This document shows positions 1-41,290 of a DNA stretch of 64,000 bases, in pieces. Below the pieces are notes generated by a model that was not told the DNA's origin, did not search any database, and was given only the letters and a program-made list of their open reading frames with translations. Origin of the DNA: Halocaridina rubra (lineage: Eukaryota; Arthropoda; Malacostraca; Decapoda; Atyidae); the NCBI GenBank assembly GCA_037179515.1, contig JAXCGZ010021031.1, positions 1-64,000 of the forward strand, given 5' to 3'. Made by a program: the position numbers and the translations under genes. The first letter of the stretch is position 1. Every line of letters starts with the position of its first letter.

Positions 1-31
1 TATCATAACTTTTTTCTTATCCTTATACAAG

Positions 32-9215
<9,184 letters not shown>

Positions 9216-9419
9216 TGATAAAGGGACAGTAGTGGCGTCTTACGTGTGATGTAGCATCTTTCAGTATTGTATATCTTATGGTAGATGAATCTGGTTCTAT
9301 AAAATAATAATAATAATCATTCTGTCTCAGGCGTTTTAACAGAGGAACCAGGTGGTGAGTTCAAGCCACGGGGTGAAATTAGCTTGAACTAAAAGTGAAA
9401 TTATTTACATCTGTAAATA

Positions 9420-9428
<9 letters not shown>

Positions 9429-9492
<64 letters not shown>
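9429..9492. repeat. (AT)n microsatellite
   Basis: About 32 uninterrupted AT units, 200 bp after the protease stop codon; an AATAAA lies just before it (about 9416) and could serve as polyadenylation signal. Confidence 0.9.
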
Positions 9493-9493
<1 letters not shown>

Positions 9494-9794
9494 CTAAAAG
9501 ATAATAATGAAGAATTGCATTATCAGAGTATTAGTTTATACAGATACTGTTCCATCACTGACCCTATACATCAAACGTTGTACTCATTCACACAGCTCAG
9601 TCGACAGGAGTCACCAAACAATTAATTACTGTTGATTAAGTGAGAGCTGCCGATCGGGTAATTTTGTCCTAATGAAGCCTGAGCTTATATAAGGGTGTAT
9701 GCTCAATTACCCAGCTGAGTTGAGAGAGGTTACTATAAGAGGGATCCCACTATCCTCTCCTGCTACCCTAAAACCACTAATTTACCTAACGTAG

Positions 9795-9797
<3 letters not shown>

Positions 9798-9877
<80 letters not shown>
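9798..9877. repeat. (AT)n microsatellite
   Basis: About 40 AT units in the protease-Greatwall spacer. Confidence 0.95.
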
Positions 9878-9881
<4 letters not shown>

Positions 9882-10577
9882 GCCTCTGGGATTCGAACTA
9901 CGGGTCTCCAAGAGCAATCCTAGCAATAGTGTGGCTCCTAGGCCTAATTATCGCAAACGTACTATCAATTAACTCATCCAGTTAGGCCTACTCTGAAAAT
10001 ATTAGAATATATAATTTACAGTCCCTCAATTGTAACAAAATATTTAAGTCTCTACTCTCGGCTGTGTCGCGGCGAGAACAGAATGTCTGCGATGGAAAAA
10101 TTAATAAAAAAAAAAAAGTCCTGATTGATATCAACAATAATAAATGATTAATCTATCGGCTGCATTGCGGCAAGAAGAGAAATTTGGAGTAGCAAAAATA
10201 CTAAAAGAAAATATGTTTAATTATATTCTTTATATAAGGGTGTGGCCGAGTCAAGGCACACTTTAGTATTAATATACTTGAAGTGATGAAAATTATATAT
10301 AGAATTATTTCGGTATATGTTACAATTATATAATTATCTCTAATAAAAACATAAATAAAATAATTATATTATTTTCATTTCCTCAATAATTACAAATTAC
10401 TTTTTAAATAATTAATAATAATAATTATTTAATGGTGCGAATTTATAAATAAATAAACATTTAATATCATTTTATATCATTCTACTAGAGGCAGAGGTGG
10501 CCACAAGCGACATAAAAGATATATATAATATCATAAGAAAAATATCTGAATTCATACGCATTTAAAATTAAATCTGC

Positions 10578-10578
<1 letters not shown>

Positions 10579-10644
<66 letters not shown>
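10579..10644. repeat. (GA)n microsatellite
   Basis: About 33 GA units. Confidence 0.95.
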
Positions 10645-10647
<3 letters not shown>

Positions 10648-10934
10648 CGCTTACTAACGATAAGTCAAAGGCCCGATTTCTTAAACAGCGTAAACCTAGG
10701 ATACCATATTGTTAGTTAGCTAGACACACACAAATGGATTTCATAAACGCATCTGACGCGGTTCTGTGTATTACTATTTTTATTTCTTTATTGTTTTCTC
10801 TATATCTTTGTTTATTTTCTTTAATATCAGTGTTCAGATATTATTTTTTTTTATTTTTTATTAACAGTTTTGTTTTTTGTTTAAAATTTTTTGATTATTG
10901 TTATTTGCCGTATCATTCACTTATTAATGATAAA

Positions 10935-11053
10935 GGGAGCTCGATAGCGTAGTGGTTTGAATACTCGACTCGGAAATTGAGAGTCCTGAGATCGAACCCG
11001 CCGCGGGGCATTAGGAGGGCATACTATAATGAGGATTAATAGCGACCCGTAAA
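10935..11053 (+). mobile_element. SINE-A copy with internal deletion
   Basis: Clear tRNA-like head (TAGCGTAGTGG, GATCGAACCC), but the middle of the body is missing. Confidence 0.7.
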
Positions 11054-11109
11054 ACTTTCACAAAAGAGAGTCGAATTTGATTAAATATTCTAGCATTTGA
11101 ATCATTCAT

Positions 11110-11345
11110 GGCTCAACATGTCAGTGTTCTGCTTACACTTCGGAGGATGTTTGGCCGTTTTCACACCAAAGTGGCACGTCGCAAGTGACATGCCACGTGC
11201 CACACCAGTTGAAACGAACATCTGGAAATAAATGAAGCCTTTCGCGCTGAGGTGGTTGGCGCGTCCCGTGTGCACCGTGCGACTAACGTGCCATTCTGAG
11301 TAGCATGCTTGTCGCACGTGGTACGTGGGACGTGTCGCACCGCTT
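11110..11345. repeat. GC-richer patch with CACGTG motifs, unknown element
   Basis: Unlike its AT-rich surroundings. CACGTG occurs at 11194-11199 and 11315-11320, amid many GTCGCAC/GTGCGAC variants arranged as loose inverted repeats around 11170-11210 and 11300-11345. It could be a small transposon. No gene recognised. Confidence 0.35.
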
Positions 11346-12078
11346 CTGTGGGAATGGTTTCATATATTAACGGATGCTCGTTTTCATTGAAAGACTAGAA
11401 ATATAGAGACACATCATTAGCTTGACTTTCCAACGGATTCCATATTGTAAGTCTTTGCCAGGAACACCCGAAGGTCAAAATTACAACGTTAGTGGTGACC
11501 TTTTTATGGTGTCATGTGTCAGTATAGCATATTCAGCGAGTACATTAAAAGACGCTTTCTATTCTTACTAGGACTAACTACACAGTTTTTATATGAATTT
11601 TAAGAAACTCCAATTTTTTTTTTATTATCACGACGTATCGTGAAATATATTGTTATATAACATTTGTAGATAATTATTTATTTTTCCTGTAGCGCTCGCT
11701 GTAGCAACACCAGAGAATAAGTCTTGTATTATACGAGTGCAGCTCAGAAGATATTTTGAATTTAAATACATATTACATTGTAAGCGATTTTGCAGTGTTT
11801 TTATGTACTTGATAAATTCCTAACACGGTGATTTAGCTTTATTGTGGTTTTCTAGTATATTCAATATAAGGAAGAATATATTGTGCGAATTTTCGTCTTT
11901 TGTTAGCTCTCATATTGGAGACAAAACAGGAAAGGTGGAAGAGCTGTAATTTTGAGTCTTATTTTAGCACACGTCGACTCGTAAGTGGGATGATAATTCA
12001 GTTTAACAAAAGGATAACAGATCCTGAAACATAAGTATTTTTTTTTTTAAACCTCAATTCCTAATCGAAGGAGCAGCA

Positions 12079-12253
12079 GGGATCTTGTAAAGTTGAGTAG
12101 TCCTCAGAACCCCTTGTAAAGTTGAATAACCCCGTTGATTGCTAGGCTAGGTTAGGTTAGGTTAGGTTAGATTGAGTTAGGTTAGTTTATGTAACTTTCC
12201 TAGTATATGTAAATAAGCTAGAGCACCCTCCGATTACTCTTTACAAGATCCGG
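12079..12253. mobile_element. TTAGG-core inverted-repeat element, long core
   Basis: GGGATCTTGTAAAG start, CTTTACAAGATCC end, and four consecutive GGTTA units in the core plus further variants. One of the best-preserved copies. Confidence 0.8.
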
Positions 12254-12846
12254 AATTAGTATAATAAATGTCACGAGTGTATCGTGAATTATTTTTATTT
12301 TCCATTTTTAAATTGGTCACTCTTGAAAATTTCAGTTGGCTTACTTTTTCAGAGTTGTATTACGTTGAGTCTCGATAACGCAACTACATGTATTGTTGTA
12401 GATTTCTAAAAAATAAATAAATAAATAAATAAAATAAAATAAAAGTCTGTAGGTAATAAGCAACTGGAATGTACGAATAGCGTAGCAGATCCATATTCAT
12501 ATAGCTATATACAGAACCGTGTCACATGCTTTTATGAAATCCATTTGTGTGTGTCTAGCTAACTAACAATAAGTGCTTTACACGCTGCTCACTTTCCTGG
12601 ATGTCTAGACCCTTCAATACACTTTCAATAGATAAACACAAACAAATAAATAAATTAATAAATAAATAATAAACAAGCAAATAAACTTACTTGTCACTTT
12701 GAAGAGGTCTTATGACGGCAGATATAGGAATCTGAAAAAAAAAATAGTAAATATATATAGTAACAAACACATATGTAAACAAAACACAAACTATATACGG
12801 TATTCATCTACATTTCGCCATAAAAAGTTTTATAAAATCTAAAAGG

Positions 12847-12976
<130 letters not shown>

Positions 12977-13013
12977 ATAATTTTTTTTTCTTTGACGAAT
13001 ATAAAAATTTAAA

Positions 13014-13065
<52 letters not shown>

Positions 13066-13479
13066 CAACAACTAAATTAGCAAAAATATATATACATTAA
13101 ATTAAGGTTTTTAAATCATAACAAAATATTTAAATGGATTTAAATATAATAAAAATTCGTCTGCTGTAACTTTCTCTAGAGTTGCCCGGTATGGTATTAA
13201 TCTTCGGTATTACATCTTTGCAATTACAATTACGAAAATAACTATCCCTAAATATTATTTGAACACATCATAAGCAAATAATTATGTGTTTTTATCAATA
13301 AAATATGATTCTTGAGCCATCTCAAAGACAAATATATGATATATTAAGTTAAAATAAATAAATAAATACGAATATAGAAGGAAGTCGAGATTCGAAAGAT
13401 GTATATGTATCACATTGTAAACAAACAAGCTCTATCAGGCAATTTCAAATGGTCGGAAGTGTGATTATTAGAAGAAAAC

Positions 13480-32684
<19,205 letters not shown>

Positions 32685-32708
<24 letters not shown>

Positions 32709-32868
32709 GGGAGTCGTTCGATATTTAAGCGAAATTCGGTCTCGTTAAACCTCCAGTTACAACCTCTGAGGGAGTCGTTATTTACGTGAAAGTCGGTCTT
32801 ATAAAGTGTCCAGTTTCAACCTCAGAGGGACTCGTTGGTTATATAAGTGAAAGTCAGTCTTATAACCC
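32685..32868 (+). repeat. Three ~60-bp tandem units spanning the Greatwall stop codon
   Basis: The end of the last coding exon (GTGTCCAATTTCAATCTC, stop, then GGGAGTCGTT) recurs twice directly downstream: about 32749-32804 (TCCAGTTACAACCTC then a stop) and about 32805-32866 (GTGTCCAGTTTCAACCTC then AGA). The duplicates lie in the presumed 3' UTR. Confidence 0.8.
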
Positions 32869-33169
32869 AGTGAATTTTATATTTTTCTTCTTTTTTTAGT
32901 TGCATGATGATACTAAAAGGGATAGGGAAGGGAGGAAGCAGGAACTTCCTCTCTCCTTGATATAGTTTCTTCCCAAAACTTACCTCAAGGCATTACATAT
33001 AGAAAGGATACGCATATATACATATAAATATATCTTTTTATTTATAGTTTAGAGTATAGCAGATGTATAGGTATTTACGAGTTTTTGTTGATCAAATAAG
33101 TCGCTACGCATTTTTCTTCTTCTAATTTTGTGTCCCATTAACATTTTTTTTTTTTTTATATATATTTTA

Positions 33170-33475
33170 AGTGTCACCATTAATACCCATTATTTATGGG
33201 GAACATAAGGGAATTAAGGCTGGATGCCCATCCTAATGTCCCGCAGTGGGCTCAAACCTCCTTCAGTTGCTTTGCAGCTCATGCAGCAATTTACAATAAT
33301 ACTATATGATGTAATAGGGGGCCGCATACTGCAGTGGTTAGAATGTCAGACTTGAAAAGTGACAAACTCCTCTTCAGTACCACTGTGGGGCATAAGAATG
33401 GGCATCCAGGCTTAATTTCTAGCTCCAACATGTCTGAGCCACCCCCATTTGAATGGAGACTAGTGACATAAAAGG
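33170..33475. mobile_element. Two SINE-A copies, reverse then forward
   Basis: 33170-33275 is reversed and head-truncated; 33318-33475 is forward and nearly complete. They form an imperfect inverted pair between the Greatwall and HSP20-like genes. Confidence 0.7.
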
Positions 33476-33754
33476 TCCATTAGGATGCCATCCAACTTAA
33501 ACAATATTTCACTGTATTCGAAATCACTATCAGTGGATTTTATGCCACTATCACTGTTTACATATTACTAGAGATATTTACTGTGTGAACTAGAGTTAGT
33601 AAATAACTTATTCTTTACACATCATTATAGAATTTTACTGGCGTATACAGAAGTTAGTTTTTAACTTAACATTTTTAATCTTTAAGAGAGATAATAATAA
33701 TAATTCTAAGTTACCATTACAGATAAAAAAAACTTATCCAAGAAGTTACAGTAA

Positions 33755-33955
33755 AAACTTTATAATCAAGTAATTAGGGTTAAAAATTTCATAATCAAGT
33801 AATTAGGGTGAAAAACTTCATATCCAAGTGATCAGGGTAAGAAAACTCTTCATATCCAAGTAATTAGGGTAAAAATCTTCATATTTAATTAGGTAGGGTA
33901 AAAAACTCTTCATATCCAAGTAGTTAGGTAAAAAAAAAATATTCATATTTTTTGT
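33755..33955. repeat. ~32-bp minisatellite
   Basis: About six units of TTCATATCCAAGTAATTAGGGTAAAAA type in the intergenic region between two convergent genes. Confidence 0.8.
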
Positions 33956-34361
33956 AGTACTGTACCAATATAGTTGTTTTTGAAGTTTTATTAAATAATG
34001 TAGGCTATACATATCAATACGTACCACGCTACGATACACTGTAAAAAATGGAAAGATGTAAGATATAGAGATATACGTGCCAAAAAAATATAAAAAGTGC
34101 GGGACAAGTCTGTATAAGAAAACTGTAACTAATATACTGTAAATAAACCGTACAGTAAAAGTCCGATGTTTAAAATCCAATGTTTACGTCCTCATCACTG
34201 TAATATATTTATATAAAGATTTAACTAATAAAAATTTCAAAAGCATCACACAATGGGCCAAGAACACTACCCTGAGAGACACCTTGAGATCACAATCCTG
34301 AATTCAATGCAATATCCATCTATCACCACCCTTTGAGTCCTGTTATGTACAAAAATTAGGC

Positions 34362-34487
34362 ATAAATATGATTCAGAACTAGTATATACAGTCAAACATA
34401 AGCATACATATAGGCAATTTATTAAATATGATTCAGTACTACTATATACAGTCAAACATAAGCATACATATAGGCCATTTATTTTTA
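34362..34487. repeat. Two tandem ~61-bp units
   Basis: AAATATGATTCAG...ACATATAGGC block occurs twice with few changes. Confidence 0.8.
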
Positions 34488-34955
34488 TTTTTTGCATATT
34501 TTACAAATGACGTTTGTACTACTGTACATAATGTCGTCAAACTGAAAACTATATTTAAGGATAAGTCTCAGGGCTTATCTGTAGTACAGATAAATATATA
34601 CAGTCATCCTCCAGATAAAAAAGTACTGTATATGGAATGTTAAATATAAGATTTTTTACTATACTGCAGGTATATCTGGGTATGTTCTATTCCAAAGATA
34701 TACTTAGTACAATCACTTCAAAGAACACATTATATTACAAATTACTGAAAGAAATGGAAATATCACAGCTAATGACAGTTTTTAATATTATTAAAAGAAA
34801 TTAATATGTGCAGGACAAAACAGTATTACAATACTGAGTAGTACTGTTTTATAATAATAATAATAAAACATACCAACAGGATAAACCTCTAATGCCAAAT
34901 ATTTTTTGCCATAATATTTTTAATAATATGCCGGTTATCTTTTTGAAACTGTGTT

Positions 34956-37638
34956 TCAAAACACTGAAAACGTGACAGATTCATGATAAACAGAGTTCAC
35001 AATAATGGCAGATATCCACAAAAATATCATATAATATAGTATCCATATGATAATATTCACAAAAGTAGGCTTAAATTTGTTAACGTTCTCTGGAATATTT
35101 CCCTTAATGAAAGATTTCCTGCCCGTATATGTCACTGATAAAGAAGAATTATCACTTATATTTACAAGCTCTGAACACTCAAAACTCTGTTCTGAATTCC
35201 TTTCAGAATTAGTAACATCAGATACTCCTAAGTAATCATTTGATCCAACTTTTAATAAGACTTTTTGTGGGCAGTTTTTAGTGTCAGATATTACAAAGTT
35301 CTTGCTGGCACCAGTTCCAGTGTCTTTCGCAAATTTATCCTTTATTAAATAATCACAAGATGACACCAACTTTCTTCCCTCTTCGGAAGTGTCTGGATTT
35401 TGTTCAAATACTGTACTGTTCTCACTGTAATCACATGTTCTGGAGGTATAGGCATTTACTTCAAACAGCGAACTATTCTTTCCAGAATCACACAGTTTGG
35501 AAGAATCTGTATATTGCTCAAACAGAGGACTCTTCTCTCTGTAATCACACACTCTGGAAGAATCTGTATTTTGTTCTAACAGCAAACTATTCTCACTGTA
35601 ATCACGCGTTCTGAAAGAATCTGCATTTCGTTCTAATAACGAACTGTTCTCACTGCAATTACATGTTCTGGAAGAATCTGTATTTTGTTCCAATAGCGAG
35701 CTATTCTCTCTGTAATCATACATTCTGGAAGAATCTGCATTATGTTCAAATAACGAACTATTCTCTACGTAATCACACGTTCCAGTCTGAAGGGCATGGC
35801 CAGGTTTGAAGAGCAGAGTAGTGGAGGAGGAAGAACTATCATTCCTCAATACAGTATTAACAAGTGGGCTGTTCCGTACATCCTGTTTCTCAATCTTCGG
35901 AACGGTGATCAACAGTACGCCATCGCATGACATTATAGCATGCAATGAATCAGCAGGACACGGTAATCTTATATTATGCTTGAACAGATCGCCATCATGA
36001 CATTCAGAAGTAGTGTTTTTGCATCCTTTTACATGAATCTCAGCTCTACTGACCATCTCAATAACGATGCTTTTCCTCTTGACGTCCTGCATATCTATGA
36101 GCACCTGAAAATCAATGAATCCACACTTATAGTTTTTATACATATTTCTATCCCAATTAATGTTTTCCATCTCCACTTACTAATTTTTATTCATAGTATT
36201 CATACAAAAGTGTTGTATGCATACACAAGTTATATTTAATCATATTACCTAACATAGAAATGTTCAATATACCATGACATACTGTACATATTACAGGTTA
36301 CTGTATTCGGATCTTGTTAAGATGAGTAGGCTAAAGCCCCACAACCCCATGTCAAGTTAAATAACCCCGTAAATGGTTAGGTCAAGTTGATTATATCTGG
36401 ATAGGTTAGGGTGAGTTGGGTTGTGTGAGGTGGATTGCCTTGTAAATATGAATAACCCCAGAACACCCTGAGGTTACTCTTCTTTACACCAGAATTCCAA
36501 GGAAGTAAAGAACCCCATTAATGGCTGTGTTAGGTAAGGATGGGTTGGGGTTGTATTTGCTTAAATTAGTTGACTTGCCATGTAAATATTAATAACTCTA
36601 AAGTTACTCTTATATACAAGATTCCAATAACCACATAAAGAATTGAGAGAATGTAACGAAATTTGCACTGACCATGTAAGAATAATCGTTTTCAAACACA
36701 ATATCCACAGGGTTACACTCACTGTCCGACTCCTGCACTTTCCTGTAGGCATGCAGACAATCCATATTGTCAAAACTATCTTCAGAGCATGTTAAAATCC
36801 TTTTCACTTCATCACTTAAGTGTTTATAAGCCTCTTCAAAGATAGGATCACTCGAGAAACATCGCCTTCTAAATCTAACAGGTAAAAATGAAGTGTCTCG
36901 AGTTGACGTATCCCTCCTTGCAGTCCCAATTTCAACTGGATAGCAAGTTGCCATAGAGTCCTTGATTTCACTACAATTTTGAGCAAGGCTTTCGGGTGCA
37001 TTTAGTACAACAGGTCTATTTCCACTTTCACTGGAGGGTAAGCATGTGGTACTGCACTTATCTGTACAGTAGGCACTAACAGAGACCTCATTTGTAGACT
37101 TCAGTAGATCAATGTCATTATTAGCAGATAGATTTATGTCACCTGGGTAACTGGTCATACAAAGATGTCTTTGACGTTTCTCCTTCAGGATTAATTGACT
37201 TGCTTTTAGTAATTCCTTTTCCAGAGTAACATTAGAATATGTGATAGGAAGTTCATTTAATCAACACAAAGAATTACCCTTAGTACGATCACTAATTATG
37301 CTACAGTCACCTGTAGTTAGAACACTATCAGCACTGTCAATTCTTGAATCAGATGTTTTCTTTTCAGCACTTAAAGCGACATCAATGTTACTTGTGTTAC
37401 TACAAATTGAGGCTCCAGTAGTTGGCACACTGCCATCACTGTCAAATCTTGAAGAGGAAATTTCACTGGAACCTTTGGAACTAGTATTTAAGAATGCGTT
37501 CATTTCACTGCATGGTAGTAACTCTTTTGGGCTATTTGCAGGCCTAAAACAAGCACTGTCTTTCTCTAAAAGCGAAGTAAAATCATTGCTGGAATCGTTG
37601 TAACCCAATTCACAGCTATAATGCTGAATGGGGGCCAT
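34956..37638 (-). CDS. HSP20/alpha-crystallin-like protein with 19-residue repeats and C-terminal membrane anchor (in-frame TGA)
   Basis: Two exons on the minus strand: 37638-36673 and 36104-34956, joined in phase 0 (donor GTCAGT, acceptor GATTTTCAG). The start ATG at 37638 has A at -3 and G at +4. Exon 1 is a Ser/Thr/Asp-rich, probably disordered region that continues in one frame for 322 codons but is broken once by TGA at 37263-37261. A downstream start at 37158 is the alternative. The exon junction falls in an alpha-crystallin-like domain: VFENDYSYM in exon 1, VLIDMQDV and CDGVLLITVPK (last strands) in exon 2. Then come seven 19-residue repeats (35777-35379), about 100 polar residues and a hydrophobic segment (about 35063-34995) followed by 12 residues, i.e. 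a predicted tail anchor. Role: presumably a membrane-tethered chaperone-like protein; I do not recognise a named family. It may be functional, recoded or a recent pseudogene. Confidence 0.7.
35379..35777 (-). repeat. Seven coding 57-bp units in the HSP20-like gene
   Basis: Each unit encodes 19 residues of form CDYxENSSLxEQNxDSSRx. All seven keep exactly the same length although residues have diverged, which argues for selection on the reading frame. Confidence 0.88.
36309..36630. mobile_element. Two TTAGG-core elements in tandem
   Basis: 36309-36495 has a GGATCTTGTTAAGATGAG start and several GGTTAGG-like units. 36510-36630 lacks the left end but keeps core and right part (TTACTCTTATATACAAGATTCC). 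Both fill the intron of the HSP20-like gene. Confidence 0.7.
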
Positions 37639-38530
37639 GTTCTGTGATTTTCTCTCCTATTAATGACTCTAATCACAACTTCAATATGATTCACTTCAAT
37701 GCTTTTAAGGTGTGAATGTTGTTTTCATTTAGTATTAATCCCAATTCTGGTGGTGGAAAGACAGGTTAGAGCTGAGGAAATAAAGCTTGATCTTCAAATG
37801 TATGTACCAGCCTCAAAACAGCATCAAATGACAAACACCAGTGCTCACAGTTCACAGTGACTGTTAGTAGTTTACTGTTGCCTTTGTCAACAATGGGGCC
37901 AATTTTATACTCCTTGATGTTGGAAGATTGCCCATGTTGGCGTGGAAGAGCCACAGTGCCAAATAATTTAGTTGTACTCTCCACGCATCAAGCAAATTCC
38001 TTCATATTCTACAGCTCACAAGAAAATTCCCGAAAAATGACATTGTGAAACTGCATTGATATGATGTGACTTGCATAAAAAAAAAATTCTTTTTTTATAT
38101 ATATATAATATTCAGAGTTGTTTTTTCAATAACAATACAAAATAAATATATAATATATACAGTTAAAAATAAACATGTGTTTGCCTAATGAGTGTCAAAG
38201 GGGCATAGAACTGAATGTAATTCCCAATCTCCTAGCTACGCTATGGACTATGCATGAATGCATGCGTATATGCATGTAACCATCCATAAGTACTTCAGTT
38301 AATGTTGTGCACCTTTCACAAGTTACAATTAGTCCCATATCAAATGGGGATGGACACAGTCTTGAGTACATTTACCCCTATGAAAATGTTGGCTAGTATA
38401 GCTGCTTATTTAATATTTACAGAGCAGAATGGTCACTCGCTTTTACTTGAATGATTAATGCCTGTGATTCCCCATTTCAGAACCACGAAACATGATAAAA
38501 TGATACCTAATACAACTATAAAAATCTCAT
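37639..38530. other. Upstream region of the HSP20-like gene; no gene seen
   Basis: AT-rich sequence with short SINE-A scraps (about 37730-37790 and 38325-38360). The promoter of the minus-strand gene should lie here, but no TATA box or other element stands out. Confidence 0.5.
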
Positions 38531-38535
38531 TTCCC

Positions 38536-39869
<1,334 letters not shown>

Positions 39870-39957
<88 letters not shown>
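39870..39957. repeat. (AT)n microsatellite
   Basis: About 44 AT units to the right of the element end at 39868. The next 130 bp (AATAATGCCTAGATAGG... to TACGTTCCAAACC) resemble another terminal region of the same transposon type. Confidence 0.92.
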
Positions 39958-39960
<3 letters not shown>

Positions 39961-40439
39961 CTAGTTCTCAGAATAATGCCTAGATAGGTTCTCAGAAGTG
40001 TGGGGTAAATGGAAAATCGCGTGAAAAAACGAATTATTTTCCATAGGAAACAATGATAAAGGGCATAGATACGTTCCAAACCTTACATAGACACACCATG
40101 CCAAAGATATAAGATAAGTAAAAAACATATTTTATTACTACATAGCAAAGCAGAAAGCCCTGTATCTATTTTTAAGAGTATACAAAAGATATTCATATTC
40201 ACTTTACAGCTTGAAATTAACATAATTACTATACTTTACTCTATTATGCAGTGGGCAACAGTTATACAGTACACTGGGACATGCATGGTGGCAGTGAGCA
40301 AGTAACTTATGTGGTAGAAGAGGAGGAGGATGCAGGAGAATGAACCTCTATCTGCAAATGTATACAAAGATAAAATAAGAATTATAAATAACCAAAGCAA
40401 GACTAAAAAACAAAACAAAAATTAATTATGCAATGCCTA

Positions 40440-40748
40440 AATCTACCATACGACAGATTAAAAAAACTTAATCTACATTCTCTAGAGAGGCACAGAGTTA
40501 GGGGGGATATGATTGAGGTGTATAAATGGTTTAAAGGGATTAACAAGGGTGATATTAATTAATTTTTAAAAATTCATGATCAAACCAGAACTCATAATGG
40601 GTAATGGATTTAATCTTGATAAATTTAGGTTCAGAAGGGAAATTGGTGAAAATTGGCTTGGTAATACCGTAGAGTATTCCTAGTAGGATAATAAATGCCA
40701 ATACCTTAGACACCTTCAAATGTAGATTAGATAGACATATGACAGAGG
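40440..40748 (+). mobile_element. Decayed CR1/jockey-type RT C-terminal fragment
   Basis: The + frame from about 40450 encodes LHSLERHRVRGDMIEVYKWF, the classic tail of CR1/jockey-class reverse transcriptases. After a stop, RRE and TLDTFKCRLDRHM-like remnants follow to about 40742. Frameshifts and stops make it dead. Confidence 0.75.
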
Positions 40749-40751
40749 TAG

Positions 40752-40978
40752 GGTGGGTGTATATATAATGAATAATGATGATGATCTTTTCTTATAATAG
40801 TCCTCTTTGTACTGGTGGAGGAAGCCTCCGCGGGCGCTTATTTACTATATTATTATTATTTTTTTTTTTTTTTTAAATATAGTAAATAAGTGCCCGCGGA
40901 GGCTTCTACCACCAGTACAAAGGATTACGATAAGAAAAGATCGTCATCATTATACATTATATATACACACACCCTATT
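40752..40978. repeat. Foldback element with ~100-bp inverted arms
   Basis: The left arm (about 40752-40850), with GTACTGGTGG and AAGCCTCCGCGGGCGCTTAT, returns inverted at about 40875-40978 with roughly 92% identity, around a short T-rich loop. As RNA or single-stranded DNA it would form one long hairpin. It directly follows the RT fragment and may represent its 3' end turned back on itself. Confidence 0.85.
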
Positions 40979-40985
40979 GGGTTGA

Positions 40986-40988
<3 letters not shown>

Positions 40989-41072
<84 letters not shown>
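40989..41072. repeat. (GA)n microsatellite
   Basis: About 40 GA units with one interruption, next to the foldback arm. Confidence 0.95.
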
Positions 41073-41074
41073 TT

Positions 41075-41144
41075 TAATTAACTTTTGTTCATTCAACCAA
41101 AACTACATTATTTATTGCAAAAATAATGGTTTAATTACAAATTC

Positions 41145-41194
<50 letters not shown>

Positions 41195-41230
41195 CTCCAC
41201 AATCATCATCAAAGGAAAATTATTGTTAAA

Positions 41231-41281
<51 letters not shown>

Positions 41282-41290
41282 TATACATAC
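41075..41290. repeat. Cassette G copy with two (TAA)n tracts
   Basis: TTAATTAACTTTTGTTCATT, CAACCAAAACTACATTATTT, then (TAA)n, CATCATCAAAGGAAAATTATTG, then (TAA)n. The same order recurs at 43600-43870 and, reversed, at 38985-39180. Confidence 0.75.

Larger units (their letters stand above)
10690..12590. mobile_element. 1.9-kb segment bounded by ~75-bp inverted repeats (possible DNA transposon)
   Basis: The sequence around 10705-10775, which includes TAGCTAGACACACACAAATG, reappears inverted around 12505-12575 with roughly 90% identity. The interior holds no convincing transposase. It contains a SINE-A copy, a TTAGG element and an E-box-rich patch, so it may be an old non-autonomous element invaded by others. 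Confidence 0.55.

Noticed and set aside
10734..10952. 72-codon hydrophobic ORF
   Set aside because: AT-rich, low-complexity, starts within an inverted-repeat arm and has no support as an exon.
12150..12190. Telomere or interstitial telomeric repeat (TTAGG units)
   Set aside because: Only a few units, always inside the same inverted-repeat element, so they belong to a dispersed repeat.
37261..37263. Declaring the HSP20-like gene a selenoprotein
   Set aside because: An in-frame TGA alone is not enough; I found no SECIS structure by eye and no selenoprotein family match.
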